Assembly: GCA_949987565.1 (NCBI GenBank)
Contig: OX465117.1
Span: 2,336,214-2,400,213, forward strand
Origin: Luidia sarsii
Taxonomy: Eukaryota > Echinodermata > Asteroidea > Paxillosida > Luidiidae
Direction of reading: 5' to 3'
DNA length: 64,000 nt
The position numbers were made by a program, and so were the translations under genes. Below, piece after piece: positions 57,701 to 63,975 of this stretch (position 1 is its first letter; every line of letters begins with the position of its first letter). The notes under the pieces are model-generated. The model saw only the letters and a list, made by a program, of their open reading frames with translations. It was not told the origin of the DNA and did not search any database.

Positions 57701-60700
57701 TGATTACATCATGTGAGTCGTCTTTTTTCAGGAATTGGACTACCTCTCACTATGATCATGTAAACCGTGAAAAAGGGATGAAAATGTCGTTTCATCGTGA
57801 AACTAAGAAGCCCCTGTAATTTCACAGTGCATTTTGAAGTGAATTCACACTCAGTGCAAAGAAATCGCCTCTCTGACCTGATAAGGACATCTTCTGGTCT
57901 ATAAAGAGACCCTGATGAAAAACGTGAATATCTAAGGTGGCAAGCTCCAGCCTTGAGGGATGACTAGTTCAATTACAAGTAGGGACCCCAGCCCCCATAG
58001 AGGTACTGTATGGTGTCCTTGTAACTGTCACTCCCAGATACTTCTAAATTGCCTCTAGCCATTAACCACCAGGAATGTGACCTTGGAGACCACTGGTGAA
58101 AACAATGTGAAAATGCCTTGGCTAACTGTGTGCTGTGAAATAGGGGTGAAAACACGGCAAATTTTCTTTTCACTGCTAAATGACATTTTCACCCCATTTT
58201 CAAAGTTAAGATGTTCAGTGTCTGTGAATAGGGGGAGATGTGCAGAACACTCACTGTCTGAAACGTTGGCTATTTTATGAAATTATCTACAAGTTCCCAG
58301 TCAGTTTTCCTTTTTTTCTGTTTGTTTGAAAATAAAAACCTCATGTATACATTGGGCATGAACTATATCGTAGTTTTAACGCTGTTGTTACGGCAGTTGT
58401 CCGTGTGGTTCCCTGACTTCACAGTATTTGTCAGGATGTTTAGCTCTTGGAACCAGACTATCAGCAAATAGACTGGTTCAACCAGCCTGCAATGCTGACG
58501 AAATACAATCAAGTCAGGGAACCACACGGACAACTGCCGTAACAACAGCCACTGCGTAGTTTTAATGCTTTGGTTTGTCTGACAGAGACCAGAACAATGT
58601 TAGTGGAAGCTGATGGTGACGTGTGTGAGTTTGAGGCTGAGTGTCCATCGGATGATGAAGACGGCCCACCAGCACCACTCTTGGACTACTCGTTTGCCCG
58701 TGGCCTGCCAGCGAACGCCGACATGTTCTTTGCTTATGCTACAACTGAAGGTAAAATGCCACCACTGAGATCCCCTAAAGCCGTGTCCGCACTGGACTTA
58801 TTTTTTACCGAGCCCGTGGGTAACATTCCAATGGGTAAATCTTCCCTGCGTCCGCACTTGGACTTTTCGACTCGGATAAACTAACCGAGACGATGGGTAA
58901 AACTAACCGACTCATGTACATGTGCATGTACTGTAGGTACACAAACACGTTGTTACCCTGCGCCCGCAGGAGTCTTGCATGTAGTAACGTAACGTGCAGG
59001 GCGCCAGATGTGGTTTTTTACCGAGTCGTTTACCGAGACGTCTTGTCCGGATTGGAGTTTTCGACTCGGTTAAACTGACCTGGTCAATTTAACCGGGCAG
59101 AAGTTGGTCGGTTAAACTACCTACTGGAGTCGGGTAAGTTATTACCTGGTAGGAAAACTTCCTGGGCTGTCCGCACTGGACTTAAAATGGTCAATTTACC
59201 CATTTGCTCGGTTAGTTTACCCATTTTAAGTCCAGTGCGGACGTGGCTTAAAACTCACTATTCAGACTTGGAATCGAGCCTCATTTTATAAGACTGAAAC
59301 TCGGACTGATGTTAGGATAACAAATGAGCCAAACTTGGAGTCACTCGGTTAAACTACCCATTCGAGTCGGGGAAGTTACCTGGGAGAAAAAACATCCTGG
59401 GCTACCCGCATTAAAATGGTCAAGTTACCCAATTTGCTTGGTTAGTTTACCCAAAATATTAGTCCAGTGCGGACACAGCTTAGAAAGAGCCAGCAACTCA
59501 ACGTCTCAAGCAGTTTGTGCTTTGCATGTTGTCAGGAAACTGCCAGATTGAAACTGAAGGTGGTGCTCATGTGGGCTTACCGGATACTAATGTTGTCTAA
59601 AGGGGCTTTCACTCTAGACGAAATCCCCGGGGATTTCTCGAAACTTCCCTGGGGACTTCGGTCGGTCTATTCACACTACCGAAGAAATCCCCCGGGGAAA
59701 AGCGTTTCCCTGGGGATTTTCTTTTTACCCCTGCTCGGGGGTAGGGTAGAAGGAGAAAACCCCGGGGTTTTTACAATTTCCACAGGGAAATAGGGACTCC
59801 AGGAGGTACCAAATGGGTCCAGTGTGAATGGTTGCAGGGGTGTTGGTGGGGTAAACAATTGGCCCTGTAGTTTGGAAAGGGCTTACACTATGAACATCTA
59901 AACCGTGAAAAAGGGGTGAAAATATCATTTTGCCGTGAAACTAAAAAGTCACTGTGATTTCACGGTGCATCTTACAGTGAATTCACCATGAAAATAATCG
60001 CTTCTCTGACCTGATAACGACATCTTCTGGTCACTAAAGAGACCGTGAAAACACCGTGAATATCTAGGGTGGCAAGCTCCAGCCTTGAGGGATGGCTAAT
60101 TCAATTACATGTACCAGTAGGGACCACCAGCTCCCATAGAGATACTATATGGTGTCCTTGTAACTGTCACTCCCAGATACTTCTAAATTGCCTCTAGCCA
60201 TTTACCACCAGGAATGTGGCCTTGGAGACCACTGGTGAAAACACCTTGAAAATGACTTGGCTAACTGTGTGCCATGAAATAGGGGTGAAAACACGTTGAA
60301 TTTTCTTTCACGGCTAAATGACATTTTCACCCCATTTTCGCCGTTTAGATGTTCATAGTGTTATGAGGTATCCTAGATTATGTATCACGATGCAGTCTGC
60401 ATGGTTGATTGGTCTTTATAACATCATTGTTGTGTCCTAGGTAATGTGTCTCTACGCAGCAAGGTTGAAGGGTCATGGTTTATCCAAGCACTGTGCGAGG
60501 TCTTTCTTCAATGGGCAGCCTACGACAGTCTGGACGTGCTCATGAATAAGGTCCGTACTTCACAACTACCTTCTTTCACTGAACAAATGTCAACATCAAA
60601 CACCGTACCATCTCATCATCTCACTCACACACTCTATCTGTCTCAAGGTGTAGAACGGAGAGGTATCAGAACGGCTTCTAAATCTACGAAAGCCTTCCCT

Positions 60701-61742
60701 ATAGCCATTGGCAAATTGGACTGATCAAGCCACAGCCGATGCTGTGGCAGCCGTGGAAAGATCTATCACCAAAACTTGACAATTTCTAGATTGTATTTTA
60801 CCCATGGATGGTCGACAGTGACCGAAGGAGGCCTCCTTCCCTAGTAGTCCACTACATACAGGGACATACGGTATAGGGTCTTTGACTGGGGGCACCAGTC
60901 AGAAGCATACATTTACCAACATTACTTCATACAGGCACATGTTAGTGTACAATGTACAACGTACAGTGTACAGTGCATGGGAAACCATGCCACTAGAACA
61001 GAGAAGTACATGTATCACTATCAGAACAGCTTCTTCTCTCGTTCTAGTGCCTCTCTCTGGAATTCCCTTCCTGGTTCTTGCTTTTCCCCTGCCAATGTAG
61101 TGATCTTGCCCCTTTTAAAAGGAAGGTTAATTCCTATCTCCGGCCTTCCTGAGTCCCTCTCTATCTCCTTCTTTCACTAGCCCTTAACCCTGAGTTGCTT
61201 TTCAGTCTTGTTTTGGGCGATTTTGCATTAAAAAAAAAATGATTGTTAAAATGTAAAATTTCTTTGGGGACCCATTATCTGAATGAAAATGAGGGTGTGA
61301 TTTAGGGAGATCTACAGCAGCTAATTATTAAATGTTTCTGACTGTATGATGCCCCCACCCCTGCAAAGATAGTTGAATATTTGTGAAAGCCACCATCTAA
61401 GGGCTGGATAGCTTGTACATTAAGCCAGTGGTTTGTGGACAGTTTGCAGTGACACCACGTGAGTCATCTCTTTCATGAATGAGTATGGCTCTGAGAAGAG
61501 CCGGTAACTCAGTATTTCTCTACACAGCAAATGTCGTGACTGGATCATCTAATCTTTGCTTGTATGTTCCTACTCAGGTCACCAACAGAGTTACGGGTCA
61601 ATGTGGTGAACTGAGAGATCCTTTGACGCAGAAGCTAAAGGCAGCATCCCAAACACCTGAGTGCATCAAAAGAATGCGGAAAAACCTGTATTTCCTGCCC
61701 AAGTATCCTAATTCTAAACATGATGGTTCGACTTGGATGTAA
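30275..61742 (+). CDS. ANK-Roc-COR-death-CARD-caspase protein (24 coding exons, about 1388 aa)
   Basis: Coding exons: 30275-30391, 31861-31959, 33663-33764, 34371-34469, 36088-36186, 37126-37224, 37401-37499, 38482-38580, 39674-39772, 41508-41582, 42574-42690, 43132-43368, 44842-44953, 45828-45988, 46878-47057, 47789-48913, 50011-50041, 52096-52383, 54548-54651, 56333-56497, 57441-57660, 58586-58750, 60441-60550, 61578-61742. Sum 4167 nt, all junctions in phase, all GT-AG. The ATG sits in GCCATGG, a strong Kozak context. Domains: ankyrin repeats 1-305, Roc GTPase 342-485, COR about 540-850, death domain about 883-970, CARD-like about 990-1075, caspase p20 1113-1243 and p10 about 1280-1388. 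The first four match DAPK1 without its kinase; the last two match caspase-2. Predicted cytosolic GTP-regulated initiator caspase. Two neighbouring genes wrongly joined is the alternative; phase and the lack of an in-frame start in the CARD exon argue against it. Confidence 0.85.
30475..30950 (-). mobile_element. Penelope-like retroelement fragment (GIY-YIG C-terminus)
   Basis: Minus frame ending at TGA 30569-30567 reads SAVAEHAWGAGHRPNWDDV, DREQHWYTRRVKEAIHIR, NNINRDSG, the signature of the C-terminal endonuclease region of Penelope-like elements. It is clearly GC-richer than its surroundings, suggesting a young insert. The stop codon lies within CTGATGA, followed by a stem-loop and GAAACGTCG. 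5' truncated. Confidence 0.7.
30958..31308. mobile_element. MITE, family D2 (GCCCCTACACAACATTGGT termini)
   Basis: TTTAAAGCCCCGACACAACATT at the left and ACCAATGTTGTGTAGGGGCT at the right. Interior shared with 45099-45462, 51408-52060 and 56711-57078. TTAA flanks are seen on several copies. Confidence 0.75.
31316..31440 (+). mobile_element. tRNA-derived SINE
   Basis: GACTGGCACCG, AGACTAGTTGACTATT, then GGCTGGATAGCTCAGACGGT; the tRNA-like part is decayed after the D-arm. Confidence 0.6.
32090..32250 (+). repeat. Degenerate telomere-like repeat
   Basis: GGTTAGGGTTAGGGTTAGGA and looser GGTTA(C/G)GGTTA runs over about 150 nt in the intron after the first full ankyrin exon. TTAGGG is the animal telomere unit. 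Confidence 0.7.
32886..33222. mobile_element. MITE, family F (GTGACCCGGCACAGC termini)
   Basis: GTGACCCGGCACAGCGACAT and inverted ATTATGCTGTGCCGGGTCAC, flanked on both sides by AATT, a likely 4-bp target duplication. Other copies: 49191-49431 and 54999-55249, flanked by ATTT. Confidence 0.8.
33925..34045 (+). repeat. TTG/TGG microsatellite
   Basis: (GTTGTGGTT)n-like run in the intron after the 33663-33764 exon; gives spurious low-complexity frames on both strands. Confidence 0.85.
35065..35420. mobile_element. MITE, family D1 (AAAGGCCCAATACAACATTGG termini)
   Basis: About 0.36 kb. Shares with 39196-39562, 41098-41464 and (reversed) 43500-43868 the blocks CATCGATGTCCACAG, TAATAAACTATTTCTTACAC and ACCGTGACAGTTTTTTGCC. 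Ends resemble family D2, so D1 and D2 are related. Confidence 0.8.
36390..36912. mobile_element. MITE related to family G
   Basis: GGCCTTTTTCACACTGCACC at the left, GTGTAGTGTGGAGGCC at the right, CCGGGAAT/ATTCCCGG blocks inside. Confidence 0.6.
37593..37727. mobile_element. Short MITE
   Basis: GGATGGTTAGGGGCAATTAT...AAATGGGCGTGTCG pairs with CGACACGCCCATTTATGATA...GCCCCTAACC; about 60-nt arms. Confidence 0.75.
38680..39562. repeat. Composite repeat, inverted copy at 43500-44650
   Basis: Contains the 183-bp unit (38690-39040), the CTCGAGCTTAGGCTTCGGTT stretch and a family D1 MITE (39196-39562). The same order, reverse-complemented, is at 43500-44650. Confidence 0.75.
39825..40555 (-). mobile_element. 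Tandem run of four tRNA-derived SINEs
   Basis: Units with period about 184 nt: TTGACTGGACTGGGACTTGA, CATCTGAGCTATCCAGC, GTCAACTAGTCTTTG, GGTGGGGGCACCAGC. Copies 2 and 3 (from about 40010 and 40195) are almost identical; the first and fourth are more diverged. In the intron after the last ankyrin exon. Confidence 0.8.
41098..41464. mobile_element. MITE, family D1
   Basis: Full-length copy ending 43 nt before the exon at 41508. Confidence 0.8.
41652..41790 (-). mobile_element. tRNA-derived SINE
   Basis: GGCAAAGAAAACTTTGACTG, GAACCTGGGACC, AGCTATCCAGCCC, GTCAACTAGTC on the plus strand, meaning a minus-strand insert. Confidence 0.65.
41920..42490 (+). mobile_element. tRNA-derived SINE split by a 26-bp minisatellite
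   Basis: SINE body GACTGGCGCCCCCACCTC stops at about 41995 and resumes at 42376 with GACTAGTTGACTATTTGG and GGCTGGATAGCTCATGTGGT. The satellite and unique sequence lie between. Confidence 0.6.
42018..42210 (+). repeat. 26-bp minisatellite
   Basis: Seven copies of GGGTCTGGTGTGCCCAACTT + TCATAT; starts at 42018, 42044 and every 26 nt. Confidence 0.9.
42574..45988 (+). CDS. Caspase-fusion gene: Roc (Ras of complex) GTPase exons
   Basis: Exons 42574-42690, 43132-43368, 44842-44953, 45828-45988. P-loop GDPKAGKTT at residues 353-361, switch-II motif WDCAGQVEY at 410-418 (WDTAGQ in Ras), and base-recognition motif THFD at 474-477, the THxD form used by ROCO proteins in place of NKxD. All nucleotide-binding motifs look intact, so GTP binding is expected. 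Confidence 0.85.
42862..43068 (+). mobile_element. Fold-back element carrying a tRNA-like core
   Basis: AATTCAATGAGGTTTTGACA...GATAAACACC at the left is inverted at 43030-43065. Inside, CGGTCCAGTGGTTAAGACGT plus AGGTTGGAATCCC look like tRNA A and B boxes. Confidence 0.6.
43500..44650. repeat. Composite repeat: family D1 MITE plus 183-bp tandem units
   Basis: Reversed D1 at 43500-43868, then at 44100-44650 three to four units of about 183 bp (GGTAATCTTT at about 44119, 44304, 44486, 44649). Reverse-complement counterpart of 38680-39562. Confidence 0.8.
45099..45462. mobile_element. MITE, family D2
   Basis: TTAAAGGCCCTACACAACATT to ATGTTGTGTAGGGGCTTTAA; TTAA on both flanks. The centre (45255-45320) is itself an inverted repeat around GCCGTAAACAGTACGGC. 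Confidence 0.8.
45608..45745. mobile_element. Fold-back element, family B, with repeated loop
   Basis: Arms as at 5105; the loop shows AAAGGCAGGACCTTT repeated about three times, a small version of the growth seen at 18116-19672. 80 nt before an exon. Confidence 0.8.
46312..46877 (+). repeat. Tandem duplication of about 280 bp reaching a splice acceptor
   Basis: 46312-46590 and 46591-46872 share TTCATTTACAAA, GAAACTGCCATATCTSCGGA, GCAACATGCTATGCATATC, GATAAGGTCTATCCAG and TGGTCTTCTTRATTTCA. The second copy ends in the true acceptor of exon 46878; the first has TTTCATT instead of TTTCAGG. Confidence 0.75.
46878..48913 (+). CDS. Caspase-fusion gene: COR and death-domain exons
   Basis: Exon 46878-47057 (60 codons) starts the COR region; exon 47789-48913 (375 codons) holds the rest, with KEDREACYFRLEYVLRMVLS in its centre, then the death domain from about DDVRALCRCLDIIHPLGQDY to IIDKMLARF. 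The large single exon and the order Roc-COR-death resemble the C-terminal half of DAPK1. Retaining the next intron would add 34 residues and a stop (49016-49018). Confidence 0.82.
47080..47510. mobile_element. Family D2 fragment joined to a family B fold-back
   Basis: D2 from 47080 breaks off after ATAAGTTTC at about 47383, where family B (47386-47510) begins; after it D2 sequence resumes (AAAGTTTCATTTAAATCTGTGAACATCTC, about 47540-47580). Family B therefore inserted into D2. Confidence 0.65.
49083..49465. mobile_element. Family A fold-back interrupted by a family F MITE
   Basis: Family A runs 49087-49190 and 49432-49463; family F occupies 49191-49431, flanked by ATTT on both sides. Removing F rebuilds the family A phrase seen at 1610-1630. 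Confidence 0.8.
49530..49660 (-). mobile_element. tRNA-derived SINE
   Basis: CCTGGACCAGGACTTGAACC, diverged; minus orientation. Confidence 0.55.
50011..50041 (+). CDS. 31-nt microexon bridging death domain and CARD
   Basis: Sequence codes VHAHNARCST plus one base. Acceptor TTTGTTTCTAG, donor GTAAGT. It changes phase from 0 to 1, exactly what the CARD exon needs. Skipping it would shift the frame and cut the caspase off, so it is a natural switch point. Confidence 0.65.
50122..50275. mobile_element. Fold-back element, family B
   Basis: Both arms present; loop contains A and G homopolymers (50192-50214). Confidence 0.75.
50534..50998. mobile_element. MITE, family E (TATGAACATCTAAACCGTG termini)
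   Basis: Ends AATATGAACATCTAAACCGTG and inverted CACGGTTTATATGTTCATAG. Interior has GCAAGCTCCAGCCTTG and GTAGGGACTACCAGCC. Other copies: 55841-56272 (reverse), 57751-58222, 59888-60361; all in introns of the caspase half. Confidence 0.8.
51408..52060. mobile_element. Family D2 MITE interrupted by a family A fold-back
   Basis: D2 from TTAAAGCCCCTACACAACAT (51408) to about 51790 and again 52028-52060 (TACCAATGTTGTGTATGGGC). The insert 51793-52028 is a complete family A copy with ends CAATATAGGAAGGTTTGCG / CGCAAACCTTCCTATATTG, both arms carrying CTGATGA-stem-GAAAC. Confidence 0.75.
52096..52383 (+). CDS. Caspase-fusion gene: CARD-like exon
   Basis: Codes about 96 residues, all-helical by eye: LVWREDLRQQASSLRGTLDP, LLATFPKLFDVSDREEIEA, KAVDRMLYKVIKSHKPELYH. 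Spacing of leucines and the final aromatic/acidic helix fit CARD. The only ATG near its start (ATGTTTTCA) is out of frame, so this exon cannot begin a separate protein. Confidence 0.7.
52430..54295 (+). repeat. 67-bp minisatellite, about 27 copies
   Basis: Unit GATTTGAATCAAGGCCTCTT + ATCTCACTGATTCATGAAAT + TAGCATAGACTGATTTACAT + GTTTTTG. It begins about 45 nt after the CARD exon donor and fills most of that intron. Confidence 0.92.
54314..54500. mobile_element. MITE, family L, copy 2
   Basis: GTGACTTATAGTGGGTATTT ... CACTACGAGTCACATGATGG; see 10015-10200. 48 nt before an exon. Confidence 0.7.
54548..61742 (+). CDS. Caspase-fusion gene: caspase p20/p10 exons
   Basis: Exons 54548-54651 (linker), 56333-56497, 57441-57660, 58586-58750, 60441-60550, 61578-61742. 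Catalytic His in MSHGNSG (H1197), catalytic Cys in IQACRGE (C1240, codon split pattern G|AG across the 57660/58586 junction). The p10 part has ANADMFFAYATTEG, VEGSWFIQALCEVF and NLYFLPKYP, closest to caspase-2. The inter-subunit linker is acidic (SDDEDG) with Asp-Gly sites for self-processing. Confidence 0.9.
54999..55249. mobile_element. MITE, family F
   Basis: GTGACCAGGCACAGCGACAT ... TATGCCGGGTCAC with ATTT on both flanks. Confidence 0.8.
55841..56272. mobile_element. MITE, family E (reverse)
   Basis: CACTATGAACATATAAACCG to GGTTTAGATGTTCATAGTG; 60 nt before the first caspase p20 exon. Confidence 0.8.
56645..57330. mobile_element. Diverged family C element holding a family D2 MITE
   Basis: CCGCGTTTCCACTGGACTTA starts a C-like element; D2 occupies 56711-57078 (AAGCCCCTACACAACATTGG to AATGTTGTGTAGGGG); the C-like sequence then continues (CGGCCCAGTTAAATTTCC, GTCCAGTGGAAACGC). 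Confidence 0.75.
57751..58222. mobile_element. MITE, family E
   Basis: Full-length but the most diverged copy (CACTATGATCATGTAAACCG). Confidence 0.75.
58370..58552. mobile_element. Short MITE
   Basis: TTGTTACGGCAGTTGTCCGT...GGTTCCCTGACTT pairs with AAGTCAGGGAACC...ACTGCCGTAACAAC; about 60-nt arms. Ends about 35 nt before an exon. Confidence 0.75.
58777..59250. mobile_element. MITE, family C (reverse of 3062)
   Basis: AAAGCCGTGTCCGCACTGGA to CCAGTGCGGACGTGGCTTA, beginning 26 nt after an exon donor. A partial C copy follows at 59341-59482, in which the left half is missing. Confidence 0.8.
59599..59885. mobile_element. MITE, family G (reverse of 4518)
   Basis: AGGGGCTTTCACTCTAGACG, CCCCGGGGATTTCTCG, CAGTGTGAATGGTTGCAGGG, ending GGAAAGGGCTTA. 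Confidence 0.75.
59888..60361. mobile_element. MITE, family E
   Basis: CACTATGAACATCTAAACCG and perfect inverted end GTTTAGATGTTCATAGTG; directly abuts family G. Confidence 0.85.
60890..61230 (+). mobile_element. LINE 3' remnant
   Basis: The frame around 60990-61150 gives YHYQNSFFSRSSASLWNSLP, the usual C-terminal pattern of LINE reverse-transcriptase ORFs, followed by a frameshifted continuation and an A-rich end (61231-61240). It lies between the two p10 exons. Confidence 0.55.
61290..61445 (+). mobile_element. tRNA-derived SINE followed by a family A half-copy
   Basis: GATGCCCCCACCCCTGCAAA and GGGCTGGATAGCT; family A sequence from about 61445 (GTGACACCACGTGAGTCATC) to 61545 with hairpin GGCTCTGAGAAGAGCC at 61487-61502. 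Confidence 0.6.
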
Positions 61743-62850
61743 TAGATAAGTGATAAGATATTTCTTATGTCATCAGCCAGATGCATCGGATAATGTGCAA
61801 TTTGAAAATGTTACATGCAATTGAATTATGTTTTTCTTCAAATAATGAACAAACAGGATGTTTGGCAATGTAAACAGGATACTGCATGGTAACCCAATGG
61901 GCAGAGTACCAACCTTAATTGGCAGGGTACCAGGCTTTATTGCACAGGGTTACCGCCCCTTTAATGACAAAATACATGTACCAGTCTTTATGGGTAGGGT
62001 ACCAGCCTTTATGGGGAGGTTACCAGTCTTTATGGGTAGAGCATCAGCCTGTATATAGGCAGCCATTGTGGGCAGGATACCATCTTTTGCGGGCAGGGTA
62101 CCAGGCTTTATGTGTAGGGTACCAGCCTCTATGGCTTGGGTACCAACCTTCATGGGTAGAGCATCAGCCTTTATAAGCAGCCATTGTGGGCAGGATACCA
62201 TCTTTTGCAGGCAGGGTACCAGGCTTTATGGGTAGGGTACCAGCCTTTATTGGTTGGGTACCAGCCTCTATGGGTCAGGTACCAACCTTTATGGGTAGGG
62301 TACCACCCTTTATAGGCAGCCATTGTGGGCAGGATACCATCTTTTGCAGGCAGGGTACCAGGCTTTATGGGTAGACTACCAGCCTTTATTGGTCGGGTAC
62401 CAACCTTCATGGGTAGGGTACCACCCTTTATAGGCAGCCATTGTGGGCAGGATACCATCTTTTGCGGGCAGAGTACCAGGCTTTATGTGTAGGGTACCAG
62501 GCTTTATGGGTAGGGAACCAGCCTTTATGGGTCGGGTACCAACCTTCATAGATAGAGCATCAGCTAATTAAACTAGCCTTTATATGCAGCCATTGTGGGC
62601 AGGGTACCAGGCATTATGGGTTGGGTACCAGCCTTATTGTTACCAGCTTTTACATTTGTATATTAATAATTCCACTAAATATGAAGTCCCCCATTACCGT
62701 GTAAAGTTCTCAGGATAGTTTGGCCATAAATCGCTTTTATTCATTCAATAAATATTTCCTGTATACTTGCTGCAATTGCTTCTCATGCTGCTTATTTATT
62801 CATTTGTTTCAGAAAGCAATAATTGATCTATTCTGCTTTAGAATAAAGTG
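61743..62850 (+). other. Probable 3' UTR of the caspase-fusion gene
   Basis: After the stop (61740-61742) an array of about 22-bp units (GGGTAGGGTACCAGCCTTTA) with a higher-order period near 140 bp (GCAGCCATTGTGGGCAGGAT recurs at about 62058, 62176, 62318, 62437) occupies 61865-62650. AATAAA signals follow at 62747-62752 and 62842-62847. UTR status is inferred from position. Confidence 0.55.
61865..62650 (+). repeat. 22-bp minisatellite with about 140-bp higher-order unit
   Basis: Many GGTACCAGSCTTTATGGGT units grouped in larger blocks; KpnI-type GGTACC occurs throughout. Frames open on both strands are periodic artefacts. Confidence 0.9.
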
Positions 62851-63129
62851 GATGGTAAGAAAAATGTAATGCTATTTCTTTGTATCCTGGATTCTTTGAA
62901 TATTGTAGCTCTAATAATCCATCTGGGATATTTAATTTCCCTTCAGGGAACAATACAAATCTTACATACTTTATCAAAAATTAGGAGAGCCTGATCCTAG
63001 CAGTAGCAGGACCTTTCTTAAAGGCAGAAATGTTCTATCTCACCTCCCAAAAAAGAAGTAAAATTAGAGTGGGTAATTTTCAGCATAGGTTGGGAGAAAT
63101 TGGGGGTATGATCGCTGGAGTTACATGGT

Positions 63130-63300
63130 TGTTAATGGTTAAATGTTTCTGACTGGTGCCCACATCTTAGCAAAGCCTATTTGACTATAGGAAGACCACC
63201 ATCTAAGAGCTGTATAAGCCAAGGTGGCAAGCACGCTGGTATGCAAAACCAGAGGTCATGGGTTCAAGTTATGGTCCAGTGAAATGTTCTTGTTCAAAAA
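63130..63300 (+). mobile_element. tRNA-derived SINE
   Basis: GACTGGTGCCCACATC, GACTATAGGAAGACCACCAT, CAGAGGTCATGGGTTCAAGT (B box), GTCCAGTGAAATGTTC. Confidence 0.65.
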
Positions 63301-63444
63301 TCAAGTTTTCCTTCCCTTTAATTGTATGAAAAAAGACGTTCAAATAAAGGCTGTATCTTTGTGTGATCCCTGAACTGCTGTAGCTGGGTTTAGAGTGTTT
63401 GATCGTGTATACAGTATTTATAATCTTGAAGGCCTTACAGTGGG

Positions 63445-63555
63445 TAATCGTTAGTACTTGTTACAAAGCTGTTGTCTATCCAGAAGGAGAGTCTCTTAAA
63501 TGGAGACTATCCCTGTGGAAAGACAACAGCACTGTAACAAGTACTAACAACTAGC
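63445..63555. mobile_element. Short MITE
   Basis: GTTAGTACTTGTTACAAAGC...TTGTCT pairs with AGACAACAGCACTGTAACAAGTACTAAC; about 35-nt arms. Confidence 0.75.
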
Positions 63556-63557
63556 GC

Positions 63558-63975
63558 AATGGCTGGATAGCTCAGGTGCTAGAAATGCTGGTGGGGTAAA
63601 CTAACCGAGCAAATGGGTAAATTGACCATTTTAAGTCCAGTGCGGACAGCCCAGGAAGTTTTCCTCCCAGGTAACTTACCCGACTCCAGTGGGTAGTTTA
63701 ACCGACCAACTTCTGCCCGGTTAAATTGACCAGGTCAGTTTAACCGAGTAAAAAAGTCCAATGCGGACACGACATGGTGCATTTGTATGCGCCAGTCAGT
63801 TAAGTTTTACCAGTCATAATGGTTAGTTTACCCAAGTCAATAGTCGAAGTGCGGACACTGGGAAGATTTACCCATTGGAATGTTACCCATGGTTTTGGTA
63901 AAATATAAGTCCAGTGTGGACACAGCTAAAGTCACAAGTCGCGATCTAGTCAAAATTTCTTTGCCAATTTGTCAA
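63558..63975 (+). mobile_element. SINE interrupted by a family C MITE
   Basis: tRNA head GGCTGGATAGCTCAGGTGCT stops at 63591; family C (partial) fills 63592-63929; the SINE tail resumes with GATCTAGTCAAAATTTCTTT. Confidence 0.65.

Noticed and set aside
61858..62458. Gly/Val/Pro-repeat proteins
   Set aside because: Periodic frames of the 22-bp minisatellite downstream of the caspase stop.
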